Shown here: positions 50,001-62,971 of the stretch, piece after piece
Layout of the letters: the number at the start of each line of letters is the position of its first letter
Position numbering within the stretch: the stretch's first letter is position 1
Assembly (NCBI RefSeq): GCF_024171925.1
Contig: NZ_JAMTCO010000003.1
Coordinates: 186,001 to 250,000 of the forward strand
DNA: 64,000 nucleotides
Direction of reading: 5' to 3'
Source of the DNA: Actinokineospora diospyrosa
GTDB lineage: Bacteria > Actinomycetota > Actinomycetes > Mycobacteriales > Pseudonocardiaceae
Notes under the pieces: generated by a model
What the model was told of the DNA's origin: nothing
The model's input: only the letters and a program-made list of their open reading frames with translations
The model's database searches: none
Position numbers and translations under genes: made by a program

Positions 50001-53000
50001 ACCGATCGGGGGTGGGATCTCGACGGTTTGCCCGAGCGCGGCGGGTTCCTCGCCGACGCCGCGGGATTTGACGCCGCGCTGTTCGGGGTGTCGCCGCGCG
50101 AAGCCCTCGCGATGGACCCGCAACAACGGCACCTCCTGGAAGTCACCTGGGAGGCCGTCGAACGCCTCGGCGTCGACCCACAATCCCTGCGTGGCAGCCG
50201 AACCGGCGTGTTCGTCGGCGCGATGGCCCAGGACTACGGGCCCCGCATGCACGAGGCGACCGGCGAGACCGCCGGATACCTCCTCACTGGCAACACCGCG
50301 AGCGTCGCCTCCGGGCGGATCGCGTACACCTTCGGCTTCGAGGGCCCGGCGATCACCGTCGACACCGCGTGTTCGGGCGGGCTCGTCGCGCTTCACCTGG
50401 CAGCCCGGTCATTGCGGTCGGGGGAGTGCGACCTGGCGTTCGCGGGCGGCGTGACGGTGATGTCCACGCCCGGCATCTTCGCCGAGTTCACCCGCCAAGG
50501 CGGCCTGTCCGCCGACGGCAGGTGCAAGGCGTTCGGCGCGGGCGCGGACGGCACCGGCTGGTCCGAGGGCGTCGCGGTCGTCGCCGTGCGCCTGCTGTCC
50601 GACGCGCTGCGCGACGGCAACCAGGTCCTGGCCGTGGTGCGCGGCTCCGCCATCAACTCCGACGGCGCGTCCAACGGCTTGACCGCGCCGAACGGACCCG
50701 CGCAGCAACGGGTCATCCTCGACGCCCTCGACGCCGCAGGCCTTCGACCGTCCGATGTGGACCTCGTGGAGGGCCACGGAACCGGGACGACCCTGGGCGA
50801 TCCGATCGAGGCGGGTGCCTTGCTGGCGACCTACGGCCAGGATCGCACGGCACCGGTGTCGCTCGGCTCGGTGAAGTCCAACATCGGCCACACCCAGGCT
50901 GCTGCGGGCCTCGCTGGCCTGATCAAACTGGTCCAGGCGCTGCGGCACGACACCGTGCCGCCGACCCTGCACGCCGCCGATCCGTCGCCACACGTTGACT
51001 GGTCCACCGGCGCTGTCGAGCTGGTGACCTCGGCGCGGCCGTGGGTTCGGGGCGAACGGCCCAGGCGCGCGGCGGTGTCGTCGTTCGGGATCAGCGGCAC
51101 GAACGCGCACACGATCATCGAGGAACCGCCCGCAGGCAAGCCCGCTGGGGAGGCGCCGGAAGCTGGGTTCCCGGTGCTGTTGTCAGCACGGTCGCCGGAG
51201 GCACTGCGAGCGCAAGCGGCTCGACTGCTGGGCCTCGACGCCCCGGTCGGGGCCTTGGCCAAGGCATCGGCCACTACCCGGGCCGCGCTCGAACACCGGG
51301 CCGCCGTGCGCGCCCGTGACCACGAAGCGCTGCGAGCCGAGCTGGCAGACCTCGCCGCTGGGGGGAGCGCCGCGCTGGTCGGGCGAGCTGAGTCGTGCCG
51401 GGTGGCGTTCCTGTTCACCGGCCAGGGTGCGCAGCGCTCGGGGATGGGTCTGGACCTGCGGGTCTACCCGGCCTTCCGGTCGGCGTTCGACGAGATCCGC
51501 GACCGGCTGCCGTTCGACGACGACGCCATCGACCAGACCGTGCACGCCCAGGCGGGCCTCTTCGCCGTCGAGGTGGCGTTGTTCCGCCTCCTGGAGTCCT
51601 GGGATGTCCGACCGGACGCCGTCGTCGGTCACTCCATCGGCGAGGTGGCCGCCGCCCATGTCGCCGGGGTTCTCTCGCTGGCCGACGCCTGCACCCTCGT
51701 GGCCGCCCGGGGTCGTCTCATGCAGGCCCTCCCCAGCGGTGGCGCGATGCTCGCCATTGAGGCCGCCGAGGCCGATCTCGACCTGCCTGAGGGCCTCGAC
51801 CTCGCTGCCGTGAACTCGGATCGTTCACTTGTAGTATCCGGGGATCGTAGGATTGTTGAACAGTTCAAACGTGGGATTGTTGAGCAGGGCCGCCGGGTCA
51901 AAGACCTGACCGTGTCGCACGCGTTCCACAGTCGCCTGATGGACCCGATGCTCGATGACTTCCTGCGGGTGGTTGCGGGACTGTCGTTCAACAATCCGAC
52001 AATCCCCATGTTGAACAGTTCACCAGGTGACCCGGCGACGGCCGAGTACTGGGTGCGGCAGGTCCGCGAGACGGTCAGGTTCGCCGATGCCGTGGCTGGG
52101 CTCGCCGGGTCGGTGTTCGTCGAGGTCGGTCCGGACGCCGTGCTGTCGGCGCTGGTCGACAACGGGGTCCCGCTGGCGCGCAGGGGCCGACCCGGGCCGG
52201 ACGCCCTTGCCGACGCGCTGGGCGCGCTCTGGGTCCGCGGTGTCAGCGTCGACTGGCACGCGGTCCACAGCGGGCCGGTCACGCGGGTCGATCTGCCGAC
52301 CTACCCGTTCCAGCACGACCGGTTCTGGCCCACTGCGACCGGCTCTGGTCTGGCCGCCGCGGGCCTGTCACCGGCTGAGCACCCCCTGCTCGGCGCCGCT
52401 GTCACCCTCGACGACGGCATCGTGCTGACCGGAAGGCTCTCGCTCGCCACCCACCCCTGGCTCGCCGACCACGCGGTGCGCGGCACCGCCGTCCTCCCCG
52501 GCACCGCCTTCCTCGACCTCGCCCTGCACGCGGGCGCTGAGGTCGGCACACCAGCGCTCGCCGAGCTGACCCTGCTGGCACCACTCGTGTTCCCCACCGC
52601 GGAACCGGTTCGACTGCGGGTCACCGTGACCGGCACGACCGTCACCATCGACAGCCAGACCGGCGAGGAATGGACCTCTCACGCCGCGGGCGTCCTCACC
52701 GACTCCTTGGGCGACCCCTCGGCTGTCGTCCAGCCTGAGAGCGGGTCAACCCAACCCGGCTACGACGAGCTAGCCGCTCTCGGCCTCGACTACGGCCCGA
52801 CATTCCAAGGACTCCAAGAAGTCTGGCGTGATGGCGATACCATCCACGCCCGCGTCGCGCTGGACGGGCCGCAAGCCGCCGTTCTGGACTCGGCCCTGCA
52901 CGCGCTCGGTCCCGCGCTCGGCAGGGACGGCGCGGCACTGCTGCCCTTCGCCTGGTCCGGCGTCACCCGGCACCGCGCCGCCGCCACCCTGCTTGTGCGC

Positions 53001-56000
53001 CTCACCCGACGCGGCCCCGACGAGTACTCGCTGCACGCTGTAGACCAAACCGGCGCGCCTGCCCTGACCGTCGATTCCCTCACCTTCCGGCCTGTCTCTG
53101 CTTCCCAGCTAAGAGGAAACGGCGTCGCCTACGTCCTCGACTGGGAACCGGTCGCCGCCACCGTGCCCGTGGGAGAGGTCGCCGAGGTCGAGATCCCCGA
53201 AGGCGCACTCGCTGAACGGACATACGCAGCCACCCGGATCGCTCTGGGGCTGGTGCGGAACTGGCTGGACGAAGGCGCCGGACAACTCATCATCGCCACC
53301 CGGTCGGCAGTGTCCATTCAGGATGAGGGAGTCGATCCGGCCGCAGCTGCCGTCTGGGGATTGGTGCGTTCCGCGCAGACCGAACACCCCGGCCGGTTCG
53401 TCCTCCTCGACGGCGACATCCCAACCGCTTTGCCTGCGGGAGAATCGCAGATCGCGGTCCGGACAGGACGGACCCTGATTCCGCGACCGGTTCGACTCCC
53501 CACCGACGGCCAAGCCTCCTGGGCCGACACCGTTCTGATCACGGGCGGCACTGGCGGGCTTGGCGCGCTCGTGGCCCGTCATCTGCTCGACCAGGGAACC
53601 AGCGTCATCCTTGCCAGCCGCCGCGGTGCGGCGAGCCCAGGTGTCGGTCAACTGGTCGAGCTCGGCGCGACCATCGTCGAATGCGACGTCACCGACCGCG
53701 ACGCGGTGGCCACCGTCCTCGCCGCCCACCCGGTCACGTCGATCATCCACGCCGCGGGAAACCTCGACGACGCCCCGGTTCACCTCCTCGACGCCGACCG
53801 GCTCGCAGCGGCCTTGAAGTCCAAAGTAGAGGGCGCCGTCAACCTGCACGAACTGGCGGACGACAGCACCGAACTCGTGCTGTTCTCCTCTGTCGCGGGC
53901 ACACTCGGGACGGCGGGCCAGGCAGCGTACGCAGCCGCCAATGCCTTCCTGGATGGCCTCGCCATCCATCGCCGCGCCAACGGTCTGCCCGCCCGCTCCC
54001 TTGCGTGGGGGCACTGGGCGGAAGGCATGGGAGCCACGGTCAACCGCTCCCGCTTCGCTCACCTCGGCGGCACCCTCACCGCCGCTCAAGGCATGGCCTT
54101 GCTCGACCACGCTCCCAACTTGCCCCACCTCGTCGCGGTAGCGGCTCCACTGCGAGCCCCAGAGATCGCGCCCGCCGCGGTTGGCGACCTGGATACGCTG
54201 GTCTTGAGCAGCGTCGCCGCAGTGCTCGGCCACGCGTCGGCCGATCGCGTTGATGCGAACCGGACATTCAAAGACCTGGGCTTCGACTCGCTCACCGGTG
54301 TCGAGTTGCGCAACCGCGTCGCCGCCGCCACCGGGCTCACCTTGGCCGCCACGGTGGTGTTCTCACACCCGACACCGGCGGACCTCGCCGAGTTCGTGCG
54401 AACCCAGCTGGCCGACGAGAACAAGCGGTCCACGGTGCCGAGAGTGTCTAGGGCGTCCGGTGTGGCTGCTGTCGACGAGCCGATCGCGATCGTCGCGATG
54501 GCCTGTCGCTACCCGGGCGGCGTGGACAGCCCGGAGACGCTCTGGCAGATGGTCGCCGAGGGGCGTGACGGGATCAGCGAGTTCCCCACCGCCCGCGGGT
54601 GGGACCTCACCGGGCTCTACCACCCCGACCCGGAGAACCCCGGTACCACCTACACCCGCCACGGCGGCTTCCTGCACGACGCGCACCTCTTCGACGCCGA
54701 GTTCTTCGGCATCTCCGCCCGCGAAGCGCTGGCGATGGACCCGCAGCAGCGGATCATGCTGGAGTTGTCCTGGGAGACCTTCGAACGAGCGGGAATCGAC
54801 CCGGCCTCGTTGCGTGGCAGCAAGACCGGGGTCTTCGCGGGCGTGATGTACCACGACTACGCCGTGGGCAACGTTCCATCTGATGTGGAGGGATATCTCG
54901 CCACCGGCGGCGCGGGCAGCGTGGTCTCCGGCCGCCTCGCCTACAACTACGGGTTCGAGGGGCCTGCCGTCACGGTCGACACGGCCTGTTCGTCGTCGTT
55001 GGTAGCCCTGCACTGGGCTGCGAAGGCGTTGCGGTCAGGGGAGTGCGACCTCGCACTTGTCGGCGGCGTTACGGTCATGTCGACGCCGACCGTGTTCGTT
55101 GACTTCAGTCGCCAGCGCGGTCTCGCGGCGGACGGCCGGTGCAAGTCGTTCGCCGCTGCCGCCGATGGCACGAGCTGGGCCGAAGGCGCCGGGATCCTGC
55201 TGGTTGAACGACTTTCCGATGCTCAGCGCAATGGTCACACCGTGCTGGCGGTAGTCCGTGGCACGGCTGTGAACTCCGATGGCGCTTCCAACGGACTCAC
55301 CGCACCCAACGGCCTGGCGCAAGAGAGGGTGATCCGTGCTGCTCTGGCCGACGCTGGACTCACCGCGTCCGATGTGGACGCTGTCGAGGCGCACGGGACC
55401 GGCACAGCGCTCGGCGACCCCATCGAGGCGTCCGCCATTCTGGCCACCTACGGCCAAGAGCGCGCAGAGCCTCTGTGGCTGGGCTCTTTCAAGTCCAACG
55501 TCGGCCACACCCAGGCTGCGGCGGGCGTGGGCGGGATCATCAAGATGGTCCAAGCCATGCGCCACGGAACTCTCCCGCCAACCCTGCACGTCGACACCCC
55601 GTCCCCGCACGTCGAGTGGACCAGCGGCGCCGTCTCGCTGCTGACCTCGGCCCGCGACTGGCCAGCGGCCACGCGCCCCCGCCGCGCCGGGGTGTCGTCG
55701 TTCGGCATCAGCGGCACCAACGCCCACACCATCCTCGAACAGGCACCCGCCTCGCCCGACGCCGCGGTGGTCGACCGGAGTGATCACGACCTGCGGATTC
55801 CCCTGCTGGTCTCCGCCGCCACCGCGACCGGCTTGGCCGCCCAGGCGACCCGCCTGCTGGAGGTCGACGCCGACCTGGCCGACCTCGCCACGTCCCTGGC
55901 CGCCCGTCCGCCCCTGCCGCACCGCGCCGTTGTGTTCGGCCACGACGGGCTGGTCGACCTCGCCGCTGACCGGGTTTCGGGCGCGGTCGTGCGCGGAGAG

Positions 56001-59000
56001 GCGGCGGCGCACAAACTCGCGTTCCTGTTCACCGGGCAAGGCTCGCAGCGCGCGGGCATGGGACAGGAGCTGCGGAGGTTCCCCGCGTTCGCCGCGGCCT
56101 TCGACGAGATCCGAACCCGCGCCCCCTGGGACGACGACGCGATCGACCAGACCGGCAACGCCCAGGTCGCCCTGTTCGCCCTGGAAGTCGCCCTGTTCCG
56201 CCTCCTGGAGTCCTGGGGTGTCCATCCCGATTACCTGGTCGGTCACTCCATCGGCGAGGTGGCCGCCGCTCACGTCGCCGGGATCCTGTCCCTGGATGAC
56301 GCCTGCACCTTGGTCTCTGCCCGTGCCCGTCTCATGCAGGCTCTCCCGGCCGGTGGCGCGATGCTGGCTGTCGAGGCGGCTGAGTCCGAGCTCGATCTTC
56401 CGGAGGGCCTCGACCTCGCTGCGGTGAATGGCGATCGTTCGATTGTCGTATCGGGGGATCGTAGGATTGTCGAGCTGTTCGAAAGTAGGATTGTTGAACA
56501 GAACCGCCGGGTGAAGCGGTTGACCGTGTCGCACGCGTTCCACAGCCGCCTGATGGACCCGATGTTGGACGAGTTCCGGGCAGTGGTGGCCGGGTTGTCG
56601 TTCAACGATCCGACGATCCCCCTGTTGACCACGTCAACAGGCGACCCGGTCACGGCTGAGTACTGGGTGCGGCAGGTCCGCGAGACGGTTCGGTTCGCCG
56701 GGGCCGTGCCGGACGGGGTGCGGTGCCTGGAGCTGGGGCCGGAACCGGTGCTGGCCGGGTTGGTCGAGGCCGGGACGTCGGTGCTGCGGTCGGGCGTGGA
56801 CGAGCCGACGGCGGTTGTCCGGGCGTTGGCGACGTTGCACGTCGGCGGCACCGCGGTCGACTGGCGGGCCGTGCTCAAGCCGGTGGGCGGCAATCGGGTC
56901 GAGCTGCCCACGTACGCCTTCGAGCGCGAGCCGTTCTGGATAACCCCGTCCCACGGCGACCCCGTCGACAGCCGGTTCTGGACGGCGATCGAGCAGGAAG
57001 ACATCTCCGCCGTCGCGTCCACGCTCCAGGTGTCCGGCGCCGAGCGGGACAGCCTCACCCAGCTGATGCCCGCCCTCGCGGCGTGGCGCCGATCGCACAG
57101 CCTCACGTCCAAAGTGGATGAATGGCGCTACCAGGTCGTCTGGGAGCCGCTCGACCTCCAGCCCGCCCAGCTGTCCGGTACCTGGTCGGTCGTCGGTCCT
57201 GACCCGCTCGCCATCGCGGAGGCCCTCCGCGGACTTGGCGTGACGATCCACGCGGACGCCACCAATGTCATCTCCACCGGAACCCTCGACGACGCGCTTC
57301 ACCTCGTCCGCGACACCACCGCCCGCGTCTGGTGCGTCACCAGCGGAGCTGAGACCGACCCGGGCCAGGCTGCCATCTGGGGCTTCGGTCAGGTGGCCGC
57401 CCTCGAACACCCGGACCGCTGGGGTGGCCTGATCGACATCGCCGACCCGCTCACCCCGCGCACCGCGGGCCGCCTTGGCGCGATCCTCAGTGGACATGAG
57501 AACCAGGTCTCCCTGGGTCAGTCCGGTGCCCTCGTTCGACATCTGCGCCGCGCCACTTCCACTGCCTGGCAACAGGAGTGGCGCCCTCGCGGTCCCGTTC
57601 TGATCACCGGCGGTACCGGCGCCATCGGTGCTCACGTCGCCCGTTGGCTGGCCACTCGCGGCGCCACCCGTCTCATCCTCACCAGCCGCAGGGGGCTCAC
57701 CGCCCCCGGTGCTCCCGAACTGGTCGCGGAACTGACTGCCCTCGGCACCGAGGCCGTCGTCATCCCCTGCGACACCAGCGACCGCGCTGCCGTCGCCGAC
57801 CTGCTCGCCGCCCACCCCGTCACGGCCGTCTTCCACACCGCGGGCACCGTTGACGACGGCGTCATCGAGTCGCTCACCCCCGAGCGCTTCACCGGGCTCC
57901 TCAAGGCCAAAGTGGACTCCGCCGACCACCTCGACTCCCTCGCCGGAGACCTGGACGCCTTCGTCGTCTTCTCCTCCCTGGCAGGCGTGATCGGCAACCC
58001 TGGCCAGGCCAACTACGCCGCCGCCAACGCCGCCCTGGACGCCTTGGTCGCCCGCCGCCGCGCCCAGGGCCGCCCCGGCACCGCCGTCGCCTGGGGCCCC
58101 TGGGCCGACGCCGGGATGGCAGCGGGCCCCATCGCCGACCGCCTCCGCCGCACCGGCCTCAACCCCATGCCCCCCGCGGCCGCCCTGACCGCCCTGGCCC
58201 GGGCCCTGGACACCAACACCCCCCACACCGTCGTCGCCGACATCACGTGGTCCCGCTTCCCCGCCCGCCCCGGCCCCCTCCTGTCCGCCCTCCACACCAC
58301 CACCGCCCCGGACGCACCTCCCGCGGACCTCGACACCCTCGTCCGCACCCACGCCACCGCCATCCTCGGCCGCCCCGCGCTCATCCCCGCCGACCGCGCC
58401 TTCCGCGACCTCGGCTTCGACTCCCTCACCGGCCTCGAACTCCGCAACGCCCTCGCCGCGGCCGTCAACAAGCCGCTACCCGCCAGTGTGGTCTTCGACT
58501 ACCCCACCCCCGCCGCCGTGGCCGCCTACCTGCGGACCCTACTTATCCACAACCCCGCCCCCCATCCACAGCTTTCCGCCACCCCCCTCGCCGAGCCCCC
58601 CACCCCGGTAGACTGGAGCGGGGTGGCCCCCCAGGGTGGGTGGGGGCTGCCGCCGCGCGCGGGCGGGCGCGAGCCAGCGGATGGCGGGGGTGGCAAGTCG
58701 CCCGATGGGGTGGATGTTGGGGCCATCGCGATCGTGGGGATGGCCTGCCGGTTCCCAGGCGGGGTGCGGTCGCCGGAGGACCTGTGGGGGTTGGTCAGCC
58801 GCGGCGCGGACGCGGTGGGGGGATTCCCGGGGGACCGGGGGTGGGACCTCACGGGGGCGCCGGAGTTCGCGCGGGTCGGCGGGTTCCTCGACGACGTGGC
58901 CGGGTTCGACGCGGGGTTGTTCGGGATCTCGCCGCGCGAGGCGCTGGCGATGGACCCGCAGCAGCGGGTGTTGCTGGAGATCACCTGGGAGGTCTTCCAG

Positions 59001-62000
59001 AGAGCGGGGCTGAACCCGTTGGGGCTCAGGGGCTCCAGCGTCGGGGTGTTCGCGGGGACCAACGGGCAGGACTACGCGCGGCTCGCCGCCGGTGCCGGTG
59101 AAGGACTTGAGGGCCACCTGGCCATCGGGAGCGCGGCGGCGGTCCTTTCCGGGCGGGTCGCGTACGCGTTCGGGCTCGAAGGTCCCGCGCTCACAGTCGA
59201 CACGGCCTGTTCGTCCAGTCTGGTCGCTCTGCACTTGGCGGTGCGCGCCCTGCGGGGAGGGGAGTGCGACATGGCACTCGCCAGCGGGGTGACGATCATG
59301 TCCACGCCGACCGCGTTCGTGGAGTTCGGGCACCAGAACGGGCTCGCCGCCGACGGCCGGTGCAAGGCCTTCGCCGCGTCCGCCGACGGGACCGGCTGGG
59401 GCGAGGGTGCCGGGGTGCTGTTGCTCATGCGGTACGAAGACGCCGTCGCCGCGAATCGGCCGGTGCTCGCCGTGGTCCGAGGCACAGCCGTGAACCAGGA
59501 CGGCGCGTCGAACGGCCTCACCGCGCCCAACGGCCCGTCACAGCAACGCGTCATCCGGGCAGCACTGGCCGACGCCCGATTGAATCCGTCTGATGTGGAC
59601 GCTGTTGAGGCCCACGGAACCGGGACCGCCCTGGGCGACCCGATCGAGGCCCAGGCCCTCATCGCCACCTACGGCCAAGACCGCGATAGGCCGCTCTGGT
59701 TGGGTTCCATCAAGTCCAACATCGGCCACACCCAGGCCGCCGCCGGGGTGGCGGGCGTGATCAAACTGGTCGAGGCCATGCGCCACGGCACCCTGCCCCG
59801 CACCCTCCACATCGACACCCCCACCCCCCACGTCGACTGGTCCGGTCCGCTGAGCGTCCTCACCGCCGACCAGCCCTGGCCCACCGGCCCGCGCCGCGCC
59901 GGCATTTCCGCCTTCGGCATCGGCGGCACCAACGCTCACGCCATCCTCGAACACGTTGACCCACCCCCATCCGACTCGGAAACCCCAGACGCCCTCCCGG
60001 CCTTCGCGACGTCTGAGCCGGAAGTCCCGACCGTGTGGGTTCTCTCTGCCCACACCCCGGAAGCGCTCCGCGCTCGCGCTGCTTCCCTCGCCGACCTCGA
60101 CCTGCCCGCCACCGCCATCGCCCGTGCTCTCGCGGCGACCGACACCCGTCACCCCCACCGCGCCGCCATCGTTGTGGACGCCCACCTCCGCGACCGCCTG
60201 GCCGCGATCACCACCGCGCCCCTCACCGCGCACCGCGCGTTCCTGTTCACCGGCCAGGGCTCCCAATACGCCGCGATGGGTCAAGACCTCTACAACGCCT
60301 TCCCGGTGTTCGCCGACACCTTCGATGCGGTTCGCCTCCGCCTCCCCTTCGACGACAAGGCCATCGACCAAACCGGGAATGCCCAACCCGCCCTCTTCGC
60401 CCTCCAGGTAGCCCTCTTCCGCCTCCTGGAGTCCTGGGACGTCCACCCCGACTACCTGGTCGGCCACTCCATTGGCGAACTGGCCGCCGCCCACGTCGCC
60501 GGGATCCTGTCCCTGGATGACGCCTGCACCTTGGTCTCTGCCCGTGCCCGTCTCATGCAGGCTCTCCCGGCCGGTGGCGCGATGCTGGCTGTCGAGGCGG
60601 CTGAGTCCGAGCTCGATCTTCCGGAGGGCCTCGACCTCGCTGCGGTGAATGGCGATCGTTCGATTGTCGTATCGGGGGATCGTAGGATTGTCGAGCTGTT
60701 CGAAAGTAGGATTGTTGAACAGAACCGCCGGGTGAAGCGGTTGACCGTGTCGCACGCGTTCCACAGCCGCTTGATGGACCCGATGCTGGACGAGTTCCGG
60801 CGGGTAGTGGCGGGGCTGTCGTTCAACAATCCGACAATCCCCTTGTTGAACAGTTCAGCGGGTGATCCGGCGACGGCTGAGTACTGGGTGCGGCAGGTCC
60901 GCGAGACAGTCAGGTTTGCTGACGCTGTGGCGCGGGTGCCCGCCGATACGCGATTCCTGGAGCTCGGACCGGACGGGGTGCTGTCGGCCCTTGTCGCCGA
61001 TGCGGCTCCGACTCTGCGGCGCAGTCACCCCGAGGTCGCCACGCTGCTGGCAGCTCTGGGGCATGACTACGTGCGCGGCGGAGCTCCACAATGGACGAAG
61101 ATCCTCCCTGCGGGAACCGCCACCACCCTGCCCGCCTACCCCTTCCAGCACCAGCGCTTCTGGCCCAAGGCCAACCCTGCCGACAACTGGTGGTACCAGG
61201 TCGAGTGGTCGCCGATCACCACCCCCCAGAACCGACCCACCGGCACCTGGCTCCTGGTTGACCCCACCGACGACATCACCGCCGCGTTCGCCGACATCGA
61301 CACGATCACCCGCACGAACATCACTCCTGGCGACCTCCACGCCATCGACGTCAGCGGGATCCTCGCCACCGCTCCCACGCCCGAAACCGTCCTCACTCTT
61401 CTCCAGAACGTCGACGCCCCCCTCTGGTGCGCGACTCGAGGCGCTGTCTCCACCGGCAAAGACGACCCCATCCGCGACCCCCGCCAGGCCGCCATCTGGG
61501 GACTGGGCCAAGTCGCCGCCCAAGAGCTCCCCAGGCGATGGGGCGGCCTCATCGACCTCGACGCCACTGTCGATCCCCACCAACTCCACGCCGCCCTCAC
61601 CGGCGCCGAGGACCAGATCGCCCTACGCGACAACGGTTTCCTAGCCCGTAGACTCACCCGAACCCAGCCGTCCCCGACACGGACCTGGACCCCCACCGGC
61701 ACCACCCTCGTCACCGGCGGCACCGGTGCCCTGGGCGGTCACGTGGCCCGCTGGCTGGCCGACCGAGGTGCCCCGCGTCTGCTCCTCACCAGCCGCCGAG
61801 GGCCCGGGGCCCCTGGCGCTGGTGCCCTGGTCGAGGACCTGCGCGCCCGCGGCGCCGAGGTCACCATCGCGGCCTGCGACGTCACCGACCGCGAAGCCCT
61901 CGCCGCGCTGCTCGTCGACCACGACATCACCGCCGCCTTCCACACCGCGGGCACGGCGGACGACGGCGTGATCGACACCCTCACCCCGGCCCGGTTCGAC

Positions 62001-62945
62001 GCGGTCTGGCGCGGCAAGGCCGCCGCTGGTCACCTCCACGAACTGCTGCCCGACGCGCACCTCGTCCTGTTCTCGTCGTTCGCCGGTGTCGTAGGCAATC
62101 CCGGCCAGGCCAACTACGCCGCCGCCAACGCCTACCTCGACGCCCTCGCCGAACACCGCCGCGCACAAAGCAAATCCGCCACCGCGATCGCCTGGGGCCC
62201 ATGGGCAGGCGCAGGCATGGGCGCCGAACACGCGGCAGCCGACCAACAGCACCGCACCGGCGTCACCGCGCTCGATCCGGCCGCCGCCATCGCCGCGCTG
62301 GCCAAGGCGCTCGACGCGGACCTCACCACGGTCGCCGTCGCCGCCATCGACTGGCCCCGCTTCACCTCCGGCCGCGGTGGCACCCTCTTCGCCGGTCTGG
62401 TCGAGGCCGCGCCCGCCACGACCGAACCCGATCTGCGTGCCGCGCTGGCCGAAACCCCGGTCGGCCGGCGCGGCGCGCTCCTGCTCGACCTGGTCAGCAG
62501 CCGCGCCGCCGCCGCGCTCGGGCACCGCGCAGGCGAGCTGATCGACCCGCGCCGCCCGTTCCGCGACCTCGGGTTCGACTCGCTCACCGCGGTCGACCTG
62601 CGCAACCGGCTCGACGCGGCCACCGGGCTCGCGCTGCCCACCGGCATCGTGTTCGACCACCCGACCCCCGAGGCGCTGGCCGCGCACCTGCTCGACGAGC
62701 TCACCGCCGACCCCGGTTCGCCCGCGGTCGCCGAACTCGACAAGTTCGAGGCCGCGCTGGCCGAGTTGCCGCCGACCGACGCCGAGGCGAGCGCGATCAC
62801 CGCCCGGTTGCGCGGCCTGCTCGCCCGGCTCGAACCGGCCACCCCGAACGGGTCCGACGACTTGACCGGGTCCGACGACCTGGCCGACGCCTCGGCCGAC
62901 GAGCTGTTCGACCTGATCCACAAAGAGTTCGGCAAGTCCGGATGA
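47031..62945 (+). CDS. Type I modular PKS-A: loading module plus three extension modules
   Basis: This 5,304-residue PKS starts the chain. It lacks an N-terminal docking helix ([20 protein letters not shown]). Loading module: KSQ, with Gln163 replacing the active Cys in [10 protein letters not shown] with GHSQG Ser601 and YASH 697-700 (methylmalonyl), ACP Ser897; decarboxylation should give a propionyl starter. Extension module 1: KS (Cys1114), malonyl AT (Ser1535, HAFH 1630-1633), DH (His1814, Asp1953), KR (NLDD, Tyr2300), ACP (Ser2420); it forms a double bond. Module 2: KS (Cys2653), malonyl AT (Ser3073, HAFH 3168), KR (VDD, Tyr3662), ACP (Ser3798). Module 3: KS (Cys4060), malonyl AT (Ser4480, HAFH 4575), KR (ADD, Tyr5029), ACP (Ser5184). 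The C-terminus is a docking domain ([16 protein letters not shown]). The weak GAGG at 47022-47025 is the ribosome site. A TTA codon occurs early (47337-47339). The linker before module 3 is unusually long and Gly/Pro-rich. Confidence 0.96.
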   Translation: MSQVRAEAIAVVGFSCRFPGAADPGAYWRLLRDGVDATTPVPADRWRLPEVPRGGFLDHVDQFDAAFFGISPREAAGMDPQQRLALELAWEAVEDARLIPQALRGSRTGVFVGAIWDDYTTLLRQDHATDRHTMTGTHRSIIANRVSYLLGLRGPSLAVDAGQSSSLVSVHLACESLRRGETDLAIAGGVNLNLAEESTVSALRFGGLSPDGRCYTFDARANGFARGEGGGLVVLKPLQAALADGDRVHAVILGSAVNNDGGGASLTAPSRYAQEDVLRAAHTGINPDDVGYIELHGTGTPMGDPIEAAALGAALGQARSTPLPVGSVKTNLGHLEGAAGIAGLIKVALVVEHGLVPPTLNFEAPNPHIQLDELNVRVQTELTPLSGPGIVGVSAFGMGGTNCHIVLGAPEKSALEEAASEKDAAESAHSGPTIALVTGRTKAALREQARRLAAVGGSARDIAHSLATTRTAFDHRATVVATTAADLQAGLAAVALGLPAAGVAEGARIDGKVAFLFSGQGSQWAGMAVDLLDTDPVFAAKITDCAAALAPHVDWSLVEVLRAGDLDRVDVVQPALFAVMVALAAVWRSHGVEPAAVVGHSQGEIAAAHVAGALSLADAAKVVALRARAITALAGRGGMLSVSAPVADVRAWLADWPSLSVAAVNGPAAAVIAGDPEALDGFAASVAVDTKRIPVDYASHSAHVESIRDEILAVLADIEPRDGDVPFLSTVTGEWFPVLDADYWYRNLRGTVEFAAATATLAEAGFRFFVESTPHPVLAAAVRDTLSEVDSVVVGSTRRDEGGRERLLANLADLVAHGLEYVPPTSSVVDLPTYAFQRERHWRPGNAKVERPDSPHAQALVDPRGTLDLVLAHTAVVGGFTGPIDPTLSFKDLGFESLTAVELRDRIAVAAGLQLPTTLMFDHPTPRAVADYLRDQLLGGAAPVRRRAATASDEPVALVAMACRFPGGIDSPEALWRLVVEGGEALGPPPTDRGWDLDGLPERGGFLADAAGFDAALFGVSPREALAMDPQQRHLLEVTWEAVERLGVDPQSLRGSRTGVFVGAMAQDYGPRMHEATGETAGYLLTGNTASVASGRIAYTFGFEGPAITVDTACSGGLVALHLAARSLRSGECDLAFAGGVTVMSTPGIFAEFTRQGGLSADGRCKAFGAGADGTGWSEGVAVVAVRLLSDALRDGNQVLAVVRGSAINSDGASNGLTAPNGPAQQRVILDALDAAGLRPSDVDLVEGHGTGTTLGDPIEAGALLATYGQDRTAPVSLGSVKSNIGHTQAAAGLAGLIKLVQALRHDTVPPTLHAADPSPHVDWSTGAVELVTSARPWVRGERPRRAAVSSFGISGTNAHTIIEEPPAGKPAGEAPEAGFPVLLSARSPEALRAQAARLLGLDAPVGALAKASATTRAALEHRAAVRARDHEALRAELADLAAGGSAALVGRAESCRVAFLFTGQGAQRSGMGLDLRVYPAFRSAFDEIRDRLPFDDDAIDQTVHAQAGLFAVEVALFRLLESWDVRPDAVVGHSIGEVAAAHVAGVLSLADACTLVAARGRLMQALPSGGAMLAIEAAEADLDLPEGLDLAAVNSDRSLVVSGDRRIVEQFKRGIVEQGRRVKDLTVSHAFHSRLMDPMLDDFLRVVAGLSFNNPTIPMLNSSPGDPATAEYWVRQVRETVRFADAVAGLAGSVFVEVGPDAVLSALVDNGVPLARRGRPGPDALADALGALWVRGVSVDWHAVHSGPVTRVDLPTYPFQHDRFWPTATGSGLAAAGLSPAEHPLLGAAVTLDDGIVLTGRLSLATHPWLADHAVRGTAVLPGTAFLDLALHAGAEVGTPALAELTLLAPLVFPTAEPVRLRVTVTGTTVTIDSQTGEEWTSHAAGVLTDSLGDPSAVVQPESGSTQPGYDELAALGLDYGPTFQGLQEVWRDGDTIHARVALDGPQAAVLDSALHALGPALGRDGAALLPFAWSGVTRHRAAATLLVRLTRRGPDEYSLHAVDQTGAPALTVDSLTFRPVSASQLRGNGVAYVLDWEPVAATVPVGEVAEVEIPEGALAERTYAATRIALGLVRNWLDEGAGQLIIATRSAVSIQDEGVDPAAAAVWGLVRSAQTEHPGRFVLLDGDIPTALPAGESQIAVRTGRTLIPRPVRLPTDGQASWADTVLITGGTGGLGALVARHLLDQGTSVILASRRGAASPGVGQLVELGATIVECDVTDRDAVATVLAAHPVTSIIHAAGNLDDAPVHLLDADRLAAALKSKVEGAVNLHELADDSTELVLFSSVAGTLGTAGQAAYAAANAFLDGLAIHRRANGLPARSLAWGHWAEGMGATVNRSRFAHLGGTLTAAQGMALLDHAPNLPHLVAVAAPLRAPEIAPAAVGDLDTLVLSSVAAVLGHASADRVDANRTFKDLGFDSLTGVELRNRVAAATGLTLAATVVFSHPTPADLAEFVRTQLADENKRSTVPRVSRASGVAAVDEPIAIVAMACRYPGGVDSPETLWQMVAEGRDGISEFPTARGWDLTGLYHPDPENPGTTYTRHGGFLHDAHLFDAEFFGISAREALAMDPQQRIMLELSWETFERAGIDPASLRGSKTGVFAGVMYHDYAVGNVPSDVEGYLATGGAGSVVSGRLAYNYGFEGPAVTVDTACSSSLVALHWAAKALRSGECDLALVGGVTVMSTPTVFVDFSRQRGLAADGRCKSFAAAADGTSWAEGAGILLVERLSDAQRNGHTVLAVVRGTAVNSDGASNGLTAPNGLAQERVIRAALADAGLTASDVDAVEAHGTGTALGDPIEASAILATYGQERAEPLWLGSFKSNVGHTQAAAGVGGIIKMVQAMRHGTLPPTLHVDTPSPHVEWTSGAVSLLTSARDWPAATRPRRAGVSSFGISGTNAHTILEQAPASPDAAVVDRSDHDLRIPLLVSAATATGLAAQATRLLEVDADLADLATSLAARPPLPHRAVVFGHDGLVDLAADRVSGAVVRGEAAAHKLAFLFTGQGSQRAGMGQELRRFPAFAAAFDEIRTRAPWDDDAIDQTGNAQVALFALEVALFRLLESWGVHPDYLVGHSIGEVAAAHVAGILSLDDACTLVSARARLMQALPAGGAMLAVEAAESELDLPEGLDLAAVNGDRSIVVSGDRRIVELFESRIVEQNRRVKRLTVSHAFHSRLMDPMLDEFRAVVAGLSFNDPTIPLLTTSTGDPVTAEYWVRQVRETVRFAGAVPDGVRCLELGPEPVLAGLVEAGTSVLRSGVDEPTAVVRALATLHVGGTAVDWRAVLKPVGGNRVELPTYAFEREPFWITPSHGDPVDSRFWTAIEQEDISAVASTLQVSGAERDSLTQLMPALAAWRRSHSLTSKVDEWRYQVVWEPLDLQPAQLSGTWSVVGPDPLAIAEALRGLGVTIHADATNVISTGTLDDALHLVRDTTARVWCVTSGAETDPGQAAIWGFGQVAALEHPDRWGGLIDIADPLTPRTAGRLGAILSGHENQVSLGQSGALVRHLRRATSTAWQQEWRPRGPVLITGGTGAIGAHVARWLATRGATRLILTSRRGLTAPGAPELVAELTALGTEAVVIPCDTSDRAAVADLLAAHPVTAVFHTAGTVDDGVIESLTPERFTGLLKAKVDSADHLDSLAGDLDAFVVFSSLAGVIGNPGQANYAAANAALDALVARRRAQGRPGTAVAWGPWADAGMAAGPIADRLRRTGLNPMPPAAALTALARALDTNTPHTVVADITWSRFPARPGPLLSALHTTTAPDAPPADLDTLVRTHATAILGRPALIPADRAFRDLGFDSLTGLELRNALAAAVNKPLPASVVFDYPTPAAVAAYLRTLLIHNPAPHPQLSATPLAEPPTPVDWSGVAPQGGWGLPPRAGGREPADGGGGKSPDGVDVGAIAIVGMACRFPGGVRSPEDLWGLVSRGADAVGGFPGDRGWDLTGAPEFARVGGFLDDVAGFDAGLFGISPREALAMDPQQRVLLEITWEVFQRAGLNPLGLRGSSVGVFAGTNGQDYARLAAGAGEGLEGHLAIGSAAAVLSGRVAYAFGLEGPALTVDTACSSSLVALHLAVRALRGGECDMALASGVTIMSTPTAFVEFGHQNGLAADGRCKAFAASADGTGWGEGAGVLLLMRYEDAVAANRPVLAVVRGTAVNQDGASNGLTAPNGPSQQRVIRAALADARLNPSDVDAVEAHGTGTALGDPIEAQALIATYGQDRDRPLWLGSIKSNIGHTQAAAGVAGVIKLVEAMRHGTLPRTLHIDTPTPHVDWSGPLSVLTADQPWPTGPRRAGISAFGIGGTNAHAILEHVDPPPSDSETPDALPAFATSEPEVPTVWVLSAHTPEALRARAASLADLDLPATAIARALAATDTRHPHRAAIVVDAHLRDRLAAITTAPLTAHRAFLFTGQGSQYAAMGQDLYNAFPVFADTFDAVRLRLPFDDKAIDQTGNAQPALFALQVALFRLLESWDVHPDYLVGHSIGELAAAHVAGILSLDDACTLVSARARLMQALPAGGAMLAVEAAESELDLPEGLDLAAVNGDRSIVVSGDRRIVELFESRIVEQNRRVKRLTVSHAFHSRLMDPMLDEFRRVVAGLSFNNPTIPLLNSSAGDPATAEYWVRQVRETVRFADAVARVPADTRFLELGPDGVLSALVADAAPTLRRSHPEVATLLAALGHDYVRGGAPQWTKILPAGTATTLPAYPFQHQRFWPKANPADNWWYQVEWSPITTPQNRPTGTWLLVDPTDDITAAFADIDTITRTNITPGDLHAIDVSGILATAPTPETVLTLLQNVDAPLWCATRGAVSTGKDDPIRDPRQAAIWGLGQVAAQELPRRWGGLIDLDATVDPHQLHAALTGAEDQIALRDNGFLARRLTRTQPSPTRTWTPTGTTLVTGGTGALGGHVARWLADRGAPRLLLTSRRGPGAPGAGALVEDLRARGAEVTIAACDVTDREALAALLVDHDITAAFHTAGTADDGVIDTLTPARFDAVWRGKAAAGHLHELLPDAHLVLFSSFAGVVGNPGQANYAAANAYLDALAEHRRAQSKSATAIAWGPWAGAGMGAEHAAADQQHRTGVTALDPAAAIAALAKALDADLTTVAVAAIDWPRFTSGRGGTLFAGLVEAAPATTEPDLRAALAETPVGRRGALLLDLVSSRAAAALGHRAGELIDPRRPFRDLGFDSLTAVDLRNRLDAATGLALPTGIVFDHPTPEALAAHLLDELTADPGSPAVAELDKFEAALAELPPTDAEASAITARLRGLLARLEPATPNGSDDLTGSDDLADASADELFDLIHKEFGKSG
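51850..52022 (+). repeat. AT-rich inverted and direct repeats inside the module 1 AT of PKS-A
   Basis: GGATTGTTGAAC (51850-51861) and GTTCAACAATCC (51986-51997) form a perfect 12-bp inverted repeat. TGTTGAACAGTTCA occurs at 51854-51867 and again at 52009-52022, read in different frames (IVEQF versus MLNSS). The word contains the palindrome TGAACAGTTCA. Confidence 0.65.
56271..56549 (+). repeat. 279-bp segment identical to 60492-60770 (AT of PKS-A module 2)
   Basis: The segment runs from the HVAG codons just after GHSIGE to the HAFHSR codons. It matches the module 3 AT at 60492-60770 base for base, with mismatches immediately outside both ends (56270/60491 and 56550/60771). Synonymous sites are conserved too, so the copying is recent. 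Confidence 0.9.
58536..58725 (+). other. Anomalous inter-module linker with GC-skew switch in PKS-A
   Basis: The linker between the module 2 ACP and the module 3 KS is about 60 residues and rich in Pro, then Gly, where other linkers here have about 15-25. The coding strand changes abruptly from C-rich to G-rich near 58610. CCACCCCG (58600-58607) and CGGGGTGG (58619-58626) form a perfect hairpin at the switch. The frame stays open. Confidence 0.7.
60492..60770 (+). repeat. 279-bp segment identical to 56271-56549 (AT of PKS-A module 3)
   Basis: This is the second copy of the perfect duplication in the malonyl-AT coding sequence, 4,221 bp downstream of the first. The flanking KS and KR parts of the two modules differ much more, so only this AT portion has been homogenised. 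Confidence 0.9.
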
Positions 62946-62971
62946 GGCCCGTGGCTGGGAGTCGCTGACCA

